DNA of 56,715 bases from a virus. Of this stretch, positions 15,703-22,869 are shown piece by piece (the stretch's first letter is position 1; each line of letters begins with the position of its first letter). Location: positions 1 to 56,715 of the IMG/VR virus record IMGVR_UViG_3300009545_000025; one strand, 5' to 3'. Made by a program: the position numbers and the translations under genes. The notes under the pieces are model-generated. The model made no database searches and had not been told where the DNA came from. It worked only from the letters and a program-made list of their open reading frames with translations.

Positions 15703-15942
15703 CTACAACCCCAAGCGCTTGGCTTCGTCAGCATCGATCAGCAGAACATTGTTCGGCAGCTTGGCGAAGAACCGTAGACTATCGTCGTCCATGCCATCCA
15801 TCCGTAAGCCGACATCGGATTCGACCGTATGCTCACGCCGCCGACGCCAGAAAGGGCCGACAGATTTAGATGTTACCCACCACCGGCAAACAATCGGCGG
15901 GGCCACCGAGAACGTCCAGTCGATGACGTAGGGGCTGTCCAA
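15703..15942 (-). CDS. Hypothetical protein
   Basis: 79 residues, starting MDSPYVIDWTFSVAPPIVCR and ending LLIDADEAKRLGL. Its ATG adjoins the stop of the upstream gene. No recognised domain. Confidence 0.55.
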   Translation of the reverse strand: MDSPYVIDWTFSVAPPIVCRWWVTSKSVGPFWRRRREHTVESDVGLRMDGMDDDSLRFFAKLPNNVLLIDADEAKRLGL

Positions 15943-16245
15943 CTACCCCTCCTCCTTCAGTATCTCGTCTATCATGGCGGTCCAAGCGTCCTCTGGCATT
16001 GGTCCTTCATAATCATTTTCGCCCAAATACCAGCCGGTCCACCCCGCTTTACGCATCGCTTCACTCGGCACCCGTATTGCCTCGATAGCCGCTCGGGCCA
16101 TCGGCTCGTATTCCTGCCAGATATACATCTGAAAGTTTGGGTTCGAGCCGGGGGCGCGATAGAGCACTTTTAGCGGCTGATCGGGATCATGCCCCGCTTC
16201 TCGCGCAAGCGCCCGCGCCACCCTCTCTAGATCAGCCTTGCTCAT
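15943..16245 (-). CDS. Hypothetical phage protein
   Basis: 100 residues. It contains YEPMARAAIEAIRVPSEAM and WTAMIDEILKEEG, a pattern common in small early phage proteins of alphaproteobacteria ('...A..AI.AMR.PS..M'). ATG overlaps the preceding stop. Function unknown. Confidence 0.65.
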   Translation of the reverse strand: MSKADLERVARALAREAGHDPDQPLKVLYRAPGSNPNFQMYIWQEYEPMARAAIEAIRVPSEAMRKAGWTGWYLGENDYEGPMPEDAWTAMIDEILKEEG

Positions 16246-16433
16246 GACGCATGCTCGCTCATCGCAACGATCTTCACTTCCCCAATTGCCCAGATATCAC
16301 CTGAGAGCTTGGTATCGGTGAACTCATCAGCCTCGCGGCGAGTTTTGAAGCTTCCGCATTCGATCCACGACGGATCAGGTGAACTCGGGTTCTTAAGGCC
16401 CCTGTAGACGATGTAAACCGGGCCCTTGCTCAT
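16242..16433 (-). CDS. Hypothetical protein
   Basis: 63 residues (MSKGPVYIVYRGLKNPSSPD...), with a segment WIECGSFKTRREADEFTD. Overlaps both neighbours by four bases, so is translationally coupled. No family recognised. Confidence 0.6.
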   Translation of the reverse strand: MSKGPVYIVYRGLKNPSSPDPSWIECGSFKTRREADEFTDTKLSGDIWAIGEVKIVAMSEHAS

Positions 16434-17281
16434 TCCTCACCATCCCCGCCGATCATGTCGGACTTCTTGGGTATAGGATCGCCCTTCTCTTTGGCGCGGA
16501 TCGCGTCGAGGCCCTTTTGAAGCTCGGGCAATGCGGCGATTGTGTCCGGCTTATTGCCAGCCATCAGGCGATCAAAGTCACCCTCGGCAGCCTCCGACGC
16601 ATTCTTCTTCCATTCGCCGTCGAAAGCGACATCGAACAGCGCAACCCAGCACTCGGAATCCCGGCTCCATTTGACCTTGGAGAAGCGCATTTCGATCTTC
16701 ATCCCCCATCCCCTATATCTGATGATCTGGCCTTGAGGGCGGGCGATACCGTCGTCAACGATATAGGTCGCTCGGGCGTAAAGCTCAGGGTTCCCGTCGA
16801 TCAGCACGTCCAGCAACTCCCGCTTTTCGGCCAGATAGACCTTCGCGAAGTCGGGGTCGTGCGCTAGAATGGAGCCGGAATTGCTGATCAGGTCGGCGAG
16901 CTTTATGGACTGGCCTTCCGGCGAGGCTTTGGCGAGGTGATCGCGGTCCATGGCCTTCCGGGTGCGGCGGTTTCCATCGGACGGCTTGCTCACGTCCGTA
17001 ACCTCGCTCACGAGTTGAGCGACCCGACTTCCGAAACTGCCACGGATATCGTCGAGCGTTGCAGTCGTATCCTCCACCACATCGTGCAGGAGGGCTGCGC
17101 TCAGAACGTCCCGATCCTCGATCCCCACGCCAAGCAATAGGCTGGCGACCTCTTCGGGATGTCGGATATAGGGCTCTCCGGTATACTTCCGCACTTGATC
17201 GCCATGGGCCTTCTCAGCGAAGTCCCGGACCCAACCTACTTCCGTCCTCTCTAGAAGAGCTATCAGGTCGGATAGGGTCAT
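16430..17281 (-). CDS. HD-domain (p)ppGpp hydrolase-like protein (SpoT/MESH1 type)
   Basis: 283 residues. Residues 20-140 follow the RelA/SpoT-type HD hydrolase: AHGDQVRKYTGEPYIRHPEEV (His41), ALLHDVVEDT (His66-Asp67, Glu70-Asp71), then RTRKAMDRDHLAKA and IKLADLISNSGSI (Asp130, Asn134). These are the metal ligands and nucleotide-contact residues of small alarmone hydrolases. No synthetase domain is present. Residues 185-283 form an extra C-terminal part with no recognised family. Its likely job is removal of (p)ppGpp to hold off the host stringent response; alternatives are other nucleotide hydrolyses. Confidence 0.8.
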   Translation of the reverse strand: MTLSDLIALLERTEVGWVRDFAEKAHGDQVRKYTGEPYIRHPEEVASLLLGVGIEDRDVLSAALLHDVVEDTTATLDDIRGSFGSRVAQLVSEVTDVSKPSDGNRRTRKAMDRDHLAKASPEGQSIKLADLISNSGSILAHDPDFAKVYLAEKRELLDVLIDGNPELYARATYIVDDGIARPQGQIIRYRGWGMKIEMRFSKVKWSRDSECWVALFDVAFDGEWKKNASEAAEGDFDRLMAGNKPDTIAALPELQKGLDAIRAKEKGDPIPKKSDMIGGDGEE

Positions 17282-17574
17282 GATGTGGCCTTGGACTCAA
17301 GAAGATCGGCCAACTTACGCAGGGCATCTGGCATCGGCTTGGGGAGCCAAGTATCGGGGCCGCGAGTGATAGTGTCCGCCACGTAGATCGCGAACCTCAC
17401 GGCTTCGTCCCGAGTCAGCGCCAGATTGAATGATCGCGTCTGACCGGATGCGGTTTCGACCGGCGATGTCATGCGGAGATTGAAGCGCTCGCCCACCTCG
17501 AAGTTGCTCCAGTTTTGGAAAACGTCTCCGGCGGCGAGCGGTTCACGCATCCGCTCCTTTGTCAGTTCGGCCAT
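17278..17574 (-). CDS. Hypothetical protein
   Basis: 98 residues, coupled to the next gene by ATGA overlap. Contains FNLALTRDEAVRFAIYVADT and ends DALRKLADLLESKATS. No family recognised. Confidence 0.6.
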   Translation of the reverse strand: MAELTKERMREPLAAGDVFQNWSNFEVGERFNLRMTSPVETASGQTRSFNLALTRDEAVRFAIYVADTITRGPDTWLPKPMPDALRKLADLLESKATS

Positions 17575-17606
17575 ATCTACTCCTCCTTACAGGGATACCT
17601 TGGCGA

Positions 17607-17819
17607 TCAGGCCGAGGGTGGGGCCGGAAGCGGCATCCAATGGGTGTAGCCCTTAGCATGATAGGCGATTTCCGTGTCCGGAACCCGCCACTGGAACGGG
17701 GGCATCGCCTCATCATCCCATTCGGCTAGCGCGACATGTGTATCGAATTCGCGGCCAAGCAAGACTGGCGTCCCATCCTTCGGCGCAGTTTCAATCGGTT
17801 GCCAGTCGGCCATCATCAC
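17607..17819 (-). CDS. DUF551-like small protein (copy 1)
   Basis: 70 residues with WQPIETAPKDGTPVLLG at the start and THWMPLPAPPSA at the end, the two fixed ends of the DUF551 pattern. Two related genes exist in this genome: 27507-27809 (minus) and 31777-32034 (plus). Function of the family is unknown. Confidence 0.75.
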   Translation of the reverse strand: MMMADWQPIETAPKDGTPVLLGREFDTHVALAEWDDEAMPPFQWRVPDTEIAYHAKGYTHWMPLPAPPSA

Positions 17820-17846
17820 TTCCCTTTCAGTGTCGGTGGTGGCTAG

Positions 17847-19538
17847 CTATGCGTGTGCCGTCTCGGGAAACAGCCAGTCAGCAGCCCGAACTTGCCCCGG
17901 TCCTGGGTAGTCGATCAGCGTAAGTGTCTTCAGCGAGCCGCGCAGGTTAGCGAAGCCGCCGGAACTAGCACTATAGCCCGCGATATCGGCGATTTCAGCC
18001 GAAGATATGGGGTTCGGGTAAGCAGCCAAAGCTGGATCAAGTACACGAACCTGGGGTGCGGACAACTTGGCCCTCACGGAGGCGTGGAAGGCATCCCGCG
18101 TTAGCGCCACGGAGGGAATATTTGAAAGAGCCGCACCCACATCCGTAAGCATCAGCCGGCCGCCAGCCGGATAGTCTATCGACCCCGACGAGCGAAGCTG
18201 CCCGGTTAGGTTGGCGAACCCTCCAGAACTTGGCGAATAGCCAGCGATAAATCCAACCTGTTCCCGGGTCGGCTGTTCGATACCGAAGGCTCTCCACCAA
18301 GCAATGGCGTCGAGAACGCGCTGCTGCGGCACAGTCACGCCATCGGAGGCTGGGCCGCGCTGCTCTTTGGCCTTGGGTGCGGCTCTCTGTGCGGGCTGTG
18401 GTCGCTCTTTCGCCTCGGCGGGTGCATCGACCCGCAAAGCATTCAACGCCTGCTGGGCTCGCGCTATGCCTATGGCGATGCCGACGCACTCACCTTCCTT
18501 GCGCGCCTTCTCTATTTCGTCGGCATTAGCGATCACCGCCGGGAGTGGTTCGGCAGGCGTCGCCGTGATCTTGTTTGCCTGGACCAGTTCGCGGGTAAGG
18601 CGCGCAATCTCGGCTTTCAGCGCCTTCGGATCATTCGCCTTGGTTTCAGCGTCCAACCCCGCTAGCCTTTCCTTGAGGACGCCCAAGTCCAGCGGCTTCA
18701 GGACGGCATTCCGCACGATCTCGCCGCGTTTCGGTGTCCGCGAGCTGTCGAAAGTCGCTTTGGCCGGGAAGGTCGCAGTCTGCAAGACATTGCGCCCCGG
18801 TATCCAGACAACACCTTGGCCCTGCTGCATCGCGGGAAGTGACCCGAGGATTTCCCGTCCCTGGGCTCTGTCGGCCATCCCTTCGATCCAAGCCCCGATG
18901 GCATCGCGATCTTGAGAGGCCGTAAGCTTAAGCGCGATCAAGCCATCCGCCTGGCTAAGCACATCCTTGCTCAGCACCGCCGGTCGTTGCGTGATCAGCC
19001 ATGGGATGAATCCGCGCACACGCCCGCGCCGGACGATCTCTTCCATCCTCGACTGCAACATCGGCTCGCTGGCTTTCTGGGGCGCGAATAGGTCGGCCTC
19101 ATCGAACACCATATGGAACGGCCCGTATTTCGCGTGTTCGGCCTTCCGATAGATCGCGTCAAGGAATGCGAGCATGAACCGCCGTTCTGCCGTCTTTGTC
19201 GCCATCCCTCCAAGGCTAATGACGCAACTCTCGGCCATACCCGCGACAGTCTCGCCGATCAGCGCGCCTGCCTGCTCGCTCAGCGGCAAATCGCCATGCG
19301 CGCCTCCGAAGATCACCACCTTGAACTTCGACGCGCCCTCGCCGTCAGGGCTGACACGCAAGCCCCACCAGACATCAAGGGGGTCAACGATTACGACGCG
19401 AGCGCCAGAGGCCAGTAGCCTCTCGACTGCGGTCCCCGCTGCATAGGTCTTCCCTGATCCCGTCGTGCCAACAAAGGCGAGCCGATCATCAAGGGCTGCG
19501 CTAGGAATAGGATATTTAGCCATCTTCATCTTGACCAT
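17847..19538 (-). CDS. HerA/FtsK-superfamily ATPase with tandem C-terminal winged-helix-like repeats
   Basis: 563 residues. Walker A GTTGSGKT (24-31), Walker B HMVFDEAD (141-148), then WLITQRPAVLSKDVLSQAD, typical of HerA-type hexameric DNA pumps. A coiled-coil/Ala-rich linker covers about 285-400. The C-terminus holds two copies of a unit containing AGYSxSSGGFANL..L followed by IDYP (residues about 404-466 and 494-552), likely DNA-binding. The start ATG lies only three bases from a palindrome shared with the divergent RHH gene, with no clear ribosome site; MAKYP five codons in is an alternative start. Possible role in DNA processing or partition. Confidence 0.8.
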   Translation of the reverse strand: MVKMKMAKYPIPSAALDDRLAFVGTTGSGKTYAAGTAVERLLASGARVVIVDPLDVWWGLRVSPDGEGASKFKVVIFGGAHGDLPLSEQAGALIGETVAGMAESCVISLGGMATKTAERRFMLAFLDAIYRKAEHAKYGPFHMVFDEADLFAPQKASEPMLQSRMEEIVRRGRVRGFIPWLITQRPAVLSKDVLSQADGLIALKLTASQDRDAIGAWIEGMADRAQGREILGSLPAMQQGQGVVWIPGRNVLQTATFPAKATFDSSRTPKRGEIVRNAVLKPLDLGVLKERLAGLDAETKANDPKALKAEIARLTRELVQANKITATPAEPLPAVIANADEIEKARKEGECVGIAIGIARAQQALNALRVDAPAEAKERPQPAQRAAPKAKEQRGPASDGVTVPQQRVLDAIAWWRAFGIEQPTREQVGFIAGYSPSSGGFANLTGQLRSSGSIDYPAGGRLMLTDVGAALSNIPSVALTRDAFHASVRAKLSAPQVRVLDPALAAYPNPISSAEIADIAGYSASSGGFANLRGSLKTLTLIDYPGPGQVRAADWLFPETAHA

Positions 19539-19540
19539 GT

Positions 19541-19563
19541 TGTGTAAGATCGTATATTACACA
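19541..19563. promoter_or_regulatory. Palindromic operator between divergent ATPase and RHH genes
   Basis: TGTGTAA-N9-TTACACA, perfect 7-bp arms. It sits 3 bp before the ATPase start and 27 bp before the RHH start. Probable binding site of the ribbon-helix-helix protein encoded next to it, giving autoregulation of both genes. Confidence 0.6.
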
Positions 19564-19590
19564 CTATAGCATTACGCACAAGAGGATGTT

Positions 19591-19800
19591 ATGCGGTCAA
19601 TGAAGCCATCGAACCCGAACGACAGCATGCCTCCAAAGCTGGACGAAGCCTCCGATACCGAACGCGTTCAGATCGTTGCGCCCGCATCATGGGTTGCTCG
19701 CGTCGAGGAATGGCGTAGGACTCAGCCGAAGATTCCGAGCCGGTCTGATGCAATTCGCCAGCTTGTCGAAATCGGCCTCGGCGCCAAACCCAAACCCTGA
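19591..19800 (+). CDS. Ribbon-helix-helix DNA-binding protein
   Basis: 69 residues with AGAGG upstream of the ATG. The C-terminal part VQIVAPASWVARVEEWRRTQ, then SRSDAIRQLVEIGL has the RHH (CopG/Arc) pattern: a beta strand, helix, SRSDAIR turn and second helix. It is the only plus-strand gene in this stretch and is divergent from the HerA-like ATPase, across a palindrome. Confidence 0.75.
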   Translation: MRSMKPSNPNDSMPPKLDEASDTERVQIVAPASWVARVEEWRRTQPKIPSRSDAIRQLVEIGLGAKPKP

Positions 19801-19861
19801 CACCCCGCCAAGCCCTCTTAACCCTCCCCCTCTAGGTGGATGATGAGGGAGCGGATACCCG

Positions 19862-20128
19862 TCACCCATTGCTCTTCTCCTGGGGCTCGGTGGATGCCGC
19901 ACGAAGGCGGGAGACAAGGCAGTCGGGCGAATGATCAAGTTCTGCTGGGTCCAGATCGTCGTAGTTTTCCGGGTCTGGAATGCAGGCCGAGTGACAGGAA
20001 AAACAGTTCCCATCGCCGTCGTAATGCTCGTCCAGAGGGTCCGCCGCCTCCCCGCACAGCTTCCTGACCTTCGCCAATTCGGCCTCAAGCTCAGCGATAC
20101 GGGCCTCAGTTATATGGTCAGACATCAT
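19862..20128 (-). CDS. Hypothetical zinc-site protein
   Basis: 88 residues from the ATG at 20128 (AGGAG five bases upstream). N-terminal helix (ITEARIAELEAELAKVRKLCG), then CFSCHSACIPDP and HSPDCL, which could bind zinc. The longer upstream frame is the out-of-frame part of the previous gene. No family recognised. Confidence 0.6.
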   Translation of the reverse strand: MMSDHITEARIAELEAELAKVRKLCGEAADPLDEHYDGDGNCFSCHSACIPDPENYDDLDPAELDHSPDCLVSRLRAASTEPQEKSNG

Positions 20129-20153
20129 GTGGGCTCCTATGATGAGGGCGCGG

Positions 20154-20384
20154 TCATGCCGAGCCAGAGGGCTGATCGACGATCTCGCCGGCCAACTCCG
20201 AGGCCATCGTCCAATGCAGACAGGTTTGGTGCCAGCGCTTGCGCGGCCTGACGGGGCTATCGTGGTAGCACTCAGCTTCGCCAGTCGTATCCACCGCGCC
20301 GCTGTCGAACCAGTAGCAGTTACGACAGATTTGATGGATCTGAGTTGCTTGAGCCTATCGGACAGCATCTTCCATTTCGCTCAT
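20154..20384 (-). pseudogene. Zinc-ribbon gene interrupted by an in-frame TAG codon
   Basis: A start ATG with GGGAGG upstream opens MSEMEDAVR, then TAG (20357-20355). The same frame continues AQATQIHQICRNCYWFD...ECYHDSPVRPRKRWHQTCLHW to a TGA at 20154. The C-x2-C...C...C arrangement is a common small phage zinc-ribbon type. There is no other start codon after the TAG. Either one C-to-T change (CAG to TAG) inactivated the gene, or the amber codon is read through. Confidence 0.65.
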
Positions 20385-20419
20385 CCCCACCCTCCCAGGT
20401 CAGTGCTATTAGGGGTTGG

Positions 20420-20617
20420 TCATACCGGCCACCGCTGCTCGATATAGGCGGCTGCGCACAGGTAATTCTCGGCCATCTGCTGGCGGCGCTCGTCTGTGTG
20501 CTGGTGCGGCCAATCATCGGTCGGAAGCTCGACCACGTTGCCGCCGGTCTTTGGCCTGACAATCTCGGCAGCCCTTCGCAGTCCTTCGGCGACTTCGCGC
20601 CACTCCTCCGGGGTCAC
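20420..20617 (-). CDS. Hypothetical small helical protein
   Basis: 65 residues (MTPEEWREVAEGLRRAAEIV..., RRQQMAENYLCAAAYIEQRW). ATG overlaps the stop of the frame upstream (20614-20883). No family recognised. Confidence 0.6.
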   Translation of the reverse strand: MTPEEWREVAEGLRRAAEIVRPKTGGNVVELPTDDWPHQHTDERRQQMAENYLCAAAYIEQRWPV

Positions 20618-20883
20618 GACTCCCCTCCCAGGCTATCGCTATAGGGAACGGTCGCGGAACGCCGCGTGTCAGCAAATTGCCGAACGTGCCAGCGGAAGCC
20701 TTCGCGTTCTTTCGCCGTTCTGCACTCGATTGCGCGCTGCTCTAGAACCCGAATGCGCCAGACTACCGGGGCTAGACATAAGGATTTCCGCCCCTTATAA
20801 GCACCAACCTGCCTTCGGGCGGGCGCGTAGCTCAGCGGGAGAGCACACCCTTCACACGGAGCGGTTCGCAACTTCCTAACCAT
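20614..20883 (-). CDS. Uncertain small gene downstream of integrase, crossing attP
   Basis: 89 codons from an ATG overlapping the integrase end to a TGA that overlaps the next gene's ATG. The last 50 residues (WRIRVLEQRAIECRTAKERE, FRWHVRQFADTRRS) look like real protein, but the first 40 are simply the reverse complement of the tRNA-like attP region. Either the 5' end was replaced when attP arose here, or this is not translated. Integration would separate the two halves. Confidence 0.3.
   Translation of the reverse strand: MVRKLRTAPCEGCALPLSYAPARRQVGAYKGRKSLCLAPVVWRIRVLEQRAIECRTAKEREGFRWHVRQFADTRRSATVPYSDSLGGES
20773..20801 (+). promoter_or_regulatory. Near-consensus sigma70 promoter in front of the tRNA half in attP
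   Basis: TAGACA (20773-20778), exactly 17 bp, then TATAAG (20796-20801): five of six matches in both boxes. The predicted start is about 12 bases before the tRNA 5' end at 20821. No phage gene follows on this strand, so its evident use is to transcribe the tRNA rebuilt on integration. Confidence 0.6.
20821..20859 (+). other. Putative attP core: 5' half of tRNA-Val(CAC)
   Basis: GGGCGCG-TA-GCTC-loop-GAGC-A-CACCC-TTCACAC-GG is a perfect tRNA 5' half through the anticodon loop (anticodon CAC) and two bases of the 3' anticodon stem. After 20859 the match stops and no T-arm follows. It lies directly after the integrase stop on the opposite strand, the usual place of attP. Integration by crossover here would break the host tRNA gene at one end and rebuild it at the other with the phage 5' half. 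Confidence 0.65.
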
Positions 20884-22129
20884 TTGAGCCGCTGTCCTTT
20901 TTCCCTTGTCCAAAATCTCCGCGTGTCTGCGGATTGCCAATCGGTAGCGAATTGATCGCCGCCCGGCGCGTTCCCGAAACGTCATGGATGTAGCGCATCG
21001 GTGAGCGCGGGTCCTTCCATCCTTGTTGATCCATCACCCCTCGCAGGTTCCCGGTGGCGTCCATCGTGTGGGTCGCCAGCCAGTGGCGTAACCAGTGCTG
21101 CGTGACCTGTGCGAGCAATTGGGCGTCGTCCTCCCGCTCGTGCTCGATCAGCCATTTGACTGCCTTCGCGCGGCCATTGCGGAATCCGGTCTTGTTTCGC
21201 CCTCGGCTACCCTTGGCTCCGGCGCCGTAGGGCAATCCTTTGTCGGTCAAGAATAGCGGCCCCTCGCGGTCTTTGAGATTACCCCGCCACGCCAGGTATT
21301 CGCGCAGCTTTTCGGCTGCCCATGGATGGAGCGTCGCTGTCCACGGTTCGCCGTTCTTCGTGTCGAGGAATGTGATTTGCTCGCGACCTTCCGCCAGGAT
21401 CGCATCACAGATGCGGCACTCCATGAGAATGCTGGAAACCCGGTGCCCCGTGCTCCACTCGACCGCGATCTGCGGAATGATATGACGGGGCATGGATTCG
21501 ATGAGCAGGGTTATCATCTCTGGCGTCAGATCCGCGACGCGTCGGCGAGCCGGTGCCTTCTTCGTGCGGGCCTCAGGATATCGCTCAAAGGGTGGCAATG
21601 CGCGGTCGCGCCACATGCGTGATGGATGGTCTGTCCAACCAAGAAAGGCACAGACCGAATTCAGGAAGCGCTCTCGCGTAGACAGCGAGTTCTTCTCCTG
21701 CTTCTTGTCGGCCCACTTTATCCATTCGTCATCTTCTATCTCGCGGATCGGCCTGGTGCGAAAGCGCTTGGCAATTTCCTTGATCACCCAAACGTCATAT
21801 TCCGCCATAGGCTTTTTACGCGGTCGATCTAGGTAGCGCCGGCACGCGATGGAAATTGCAACAGTTGGCTTGACGCCGTAGACGAGTTCATTGAGCGTTT
21901 CGTCTTCAACCCTCTGGCGGATGGCTTCTGCCTTGGGTTTGCTGTCAGCCGTAGCGGCGAATTTAGTACTGCGTCTAACGCGCTTTGAGCGGTCTCCGGC
22001 AACGACAGTTCCGGTGATGTGCCACATCCCGTCCCGGGCTTTGACTTGGAGACCAGGCGCAGCTCGGCTTTCTTTCTGTCGGCCAGCCGGATTGCTTCGC
22101 GCAGGCTTTCGAACTCGCTTTCGGTCCAT
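20876..22129 (-). CDS. int: Tyrosine-recombinase integrase
   Basis: 417 residues. N-terminal arm-binding-type segment (MWHITGTVVAGDRSKRVRRST), SAM-like core-binding part (about 100-190), then the catalytic domain: Arg in WSTGHRVSSILM, Lys in FLDTKNGEPWTATLHP, His-x-x-Arg in TQHWLRHWLATH, and the nucleophile Tyr in PMRYIHD. All catalytic positions are present. The 5' end overlaps an excisionase-like gene; the 3' end abuts the tRNA-like attP core. Confidence 0.9.
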   Translation of the reverse strand: MDRKRVRKPARSNPAGRQKESRAAPGLQVKARDGMWHITGTVVAGDRSKRVRRSTKFAATADSKPKAEAIRQRVEDETLNELVYGVKPTVAISIACRRYLDRPRKKPMAEYDVWVIKEIAKRFRTRPIREIEDDEWIKWADKKQEKNSLSTRERFLNSVCAFLGWTDHPSRMWRDRALPPFERYPEARTKKAPARRRVADLTPEMITLLIESMPRHIIPQIAVEWSTGHRVSSILMECRICDAILAEGREQITFLDTKNGEPWTATLHPWAAEKLREYLAWRGNLKDREGPLFLTDKGLPYGAGAKGSRGRNKTGFRNGRAKAVKWLIEHEREDDAQLLAQVTQHWLRHWLATHTMDATGNLRGVMDQQGWKDPRSPMRYIHDVSGTRRAAINSLPIGNPQTRGDFGQGKKDSGSNG

Positions 22130-22266
22130 CTCGGACTCCGCCCGTTATAGTGGTGGACATTCAGAGTTTCATCCTCGGCAAGCCGGGATTGCAACCATCT
22201 TGGAGAGCGCGCCAAGCGTTCGGCGATCTCGGCAATGGATTGCTCGTCGGGATTATGGTGCATCAC
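21829..22266 (-). CDS. Excisionase-like HTH protein overlapping integrase
   Basis: 145 codons from a GTG (ATG one codon later). The N-terminal 65 residues (SIAEIAERLARSPRWLQSRL, RSPRWTESEFESLREAIR) resemble a small MerR/AlpA-like HTH plus helix, as in Xis proteins. From about residue 46 the frame overlaps the 5' end of integrase, by 300 bp in all, and the tail has low-complexity character. Its upstream end overlaps the preceding stop. Confidence 0.55.
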   Translation of the reverse strand: MMHHNPDEQSIAEIAERLARSPRWLQSRLAEDETLNVHHYNGRSPRWTESEFESLREAIRLADRKKAELRLVSKSKPGTGCGTSPELSLPETAQSALDAVLNSPLRLTANPRQKPSARGLKTKRSMNSSTASSQLLQFPSRAGAT

Positions 22267-22480
22267 CCCCCCCCTCAGTGGTTTGGTCGGCCGCTGGATT
22301 GAGTGCTGAACGACCCGCGTCGGTGATCTCGAATACGTCGCCGTATTTCAGCCTGACCCGCTGGACATAGCCCAAGGACATCAGCTTCTTGAGTGGTGGA
22401 TACCCATCGTCGCATGTTCCGCGAGCTGCCGCGAAATCGTTCAGGAGAACGCGCTGAGGTTCGGTCAGCTTTCCCATCAT
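22253..22480 (-). CDS. Small winged-helix-like protein
   Basis: 75 residues. LTEPQRVLLNDFAAARGTCD, LKKLMSLGYVQRVRLKYGDV and FEITDAGRSAL are spaced like a compact winged helix. The gene ends in a run of nine G in its coding strand (GAGGGGGGGGGT). Related in layout to 22866-23186. Regulatory role possible. Confidence 0.6.
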   Translation of the reverse strand: MMGKLTEPQRVLLNDFAAARGTCDDGYPPLKKLMSLGYVQRVRLKYGDVFEITDAGRSALNPAADQTTEGGGDAP

Positions 22481-22869
22481 CCCTCCTTATCGATCCCGAG
22501 AGCGGCGGTGAGGGCGGCACGGGATACACGGCGGCAGTCTTCGGCAACGCATCGGCTGCATGTGATGGGTGCTTGGCTCTCGGCAAGAGAGCAATCTCCA
22601 TAGTGTTCGGCTTGGCTGAAATCAGGCCAACTGAGGCCGCTTCCATCGATCAGCGGATCGGCAAAGACAGCCCGCGCCCCAGCCTCCACCATCTCCTCCG
22701 TCACCACCATTCGTGAGGACATGGCGGCTTGGAAGCCTTCCCATGCGCACTGGACCGTAAGGAGCTTATAGGTCTCCGGTTCGACCGCGATGCGCTTTAG
22801 CGAGTGTGGCAGATAGTCGGGCGTTGTCGCGAACCAAGCCTCGAACTGTTCCCGTATGGTATCGGTCAT
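22477..22869 (-). CDS. Hypothetical phage protein
   Basis: 130 residues from the ATG at 22869, coupled to the upstream gene (ATGA). Contains FEAWFATTPDYLPHSLKR and MVVTEEMVEAGARAVFADP, then CSRCVAEDCRRVSRAALTAA. The 'eemveagaral' pattern is common in early phage proteins of unknown role. Confidence 0.65.
   Translation of the reverse strand: MTDTIREQFEAWFATTPDYLPHSLKRIAVEPETYKLLTVQCAWEGFQAAMSSRMVVTEEMVEAGARAVFADPLIDGSGLSWPDFSQAEHYGDCSLAESQAPITCSRCVAEDCRRVSRAALTAALGIDKEG

Noticed and set aside
20821-20875. Complete phage tRNA-Val gene
   Set aside because: Pairing stops two bases into the 3' anticodon stem and no T-arm or acceptor 3' strand follows; it is only a 5' half.
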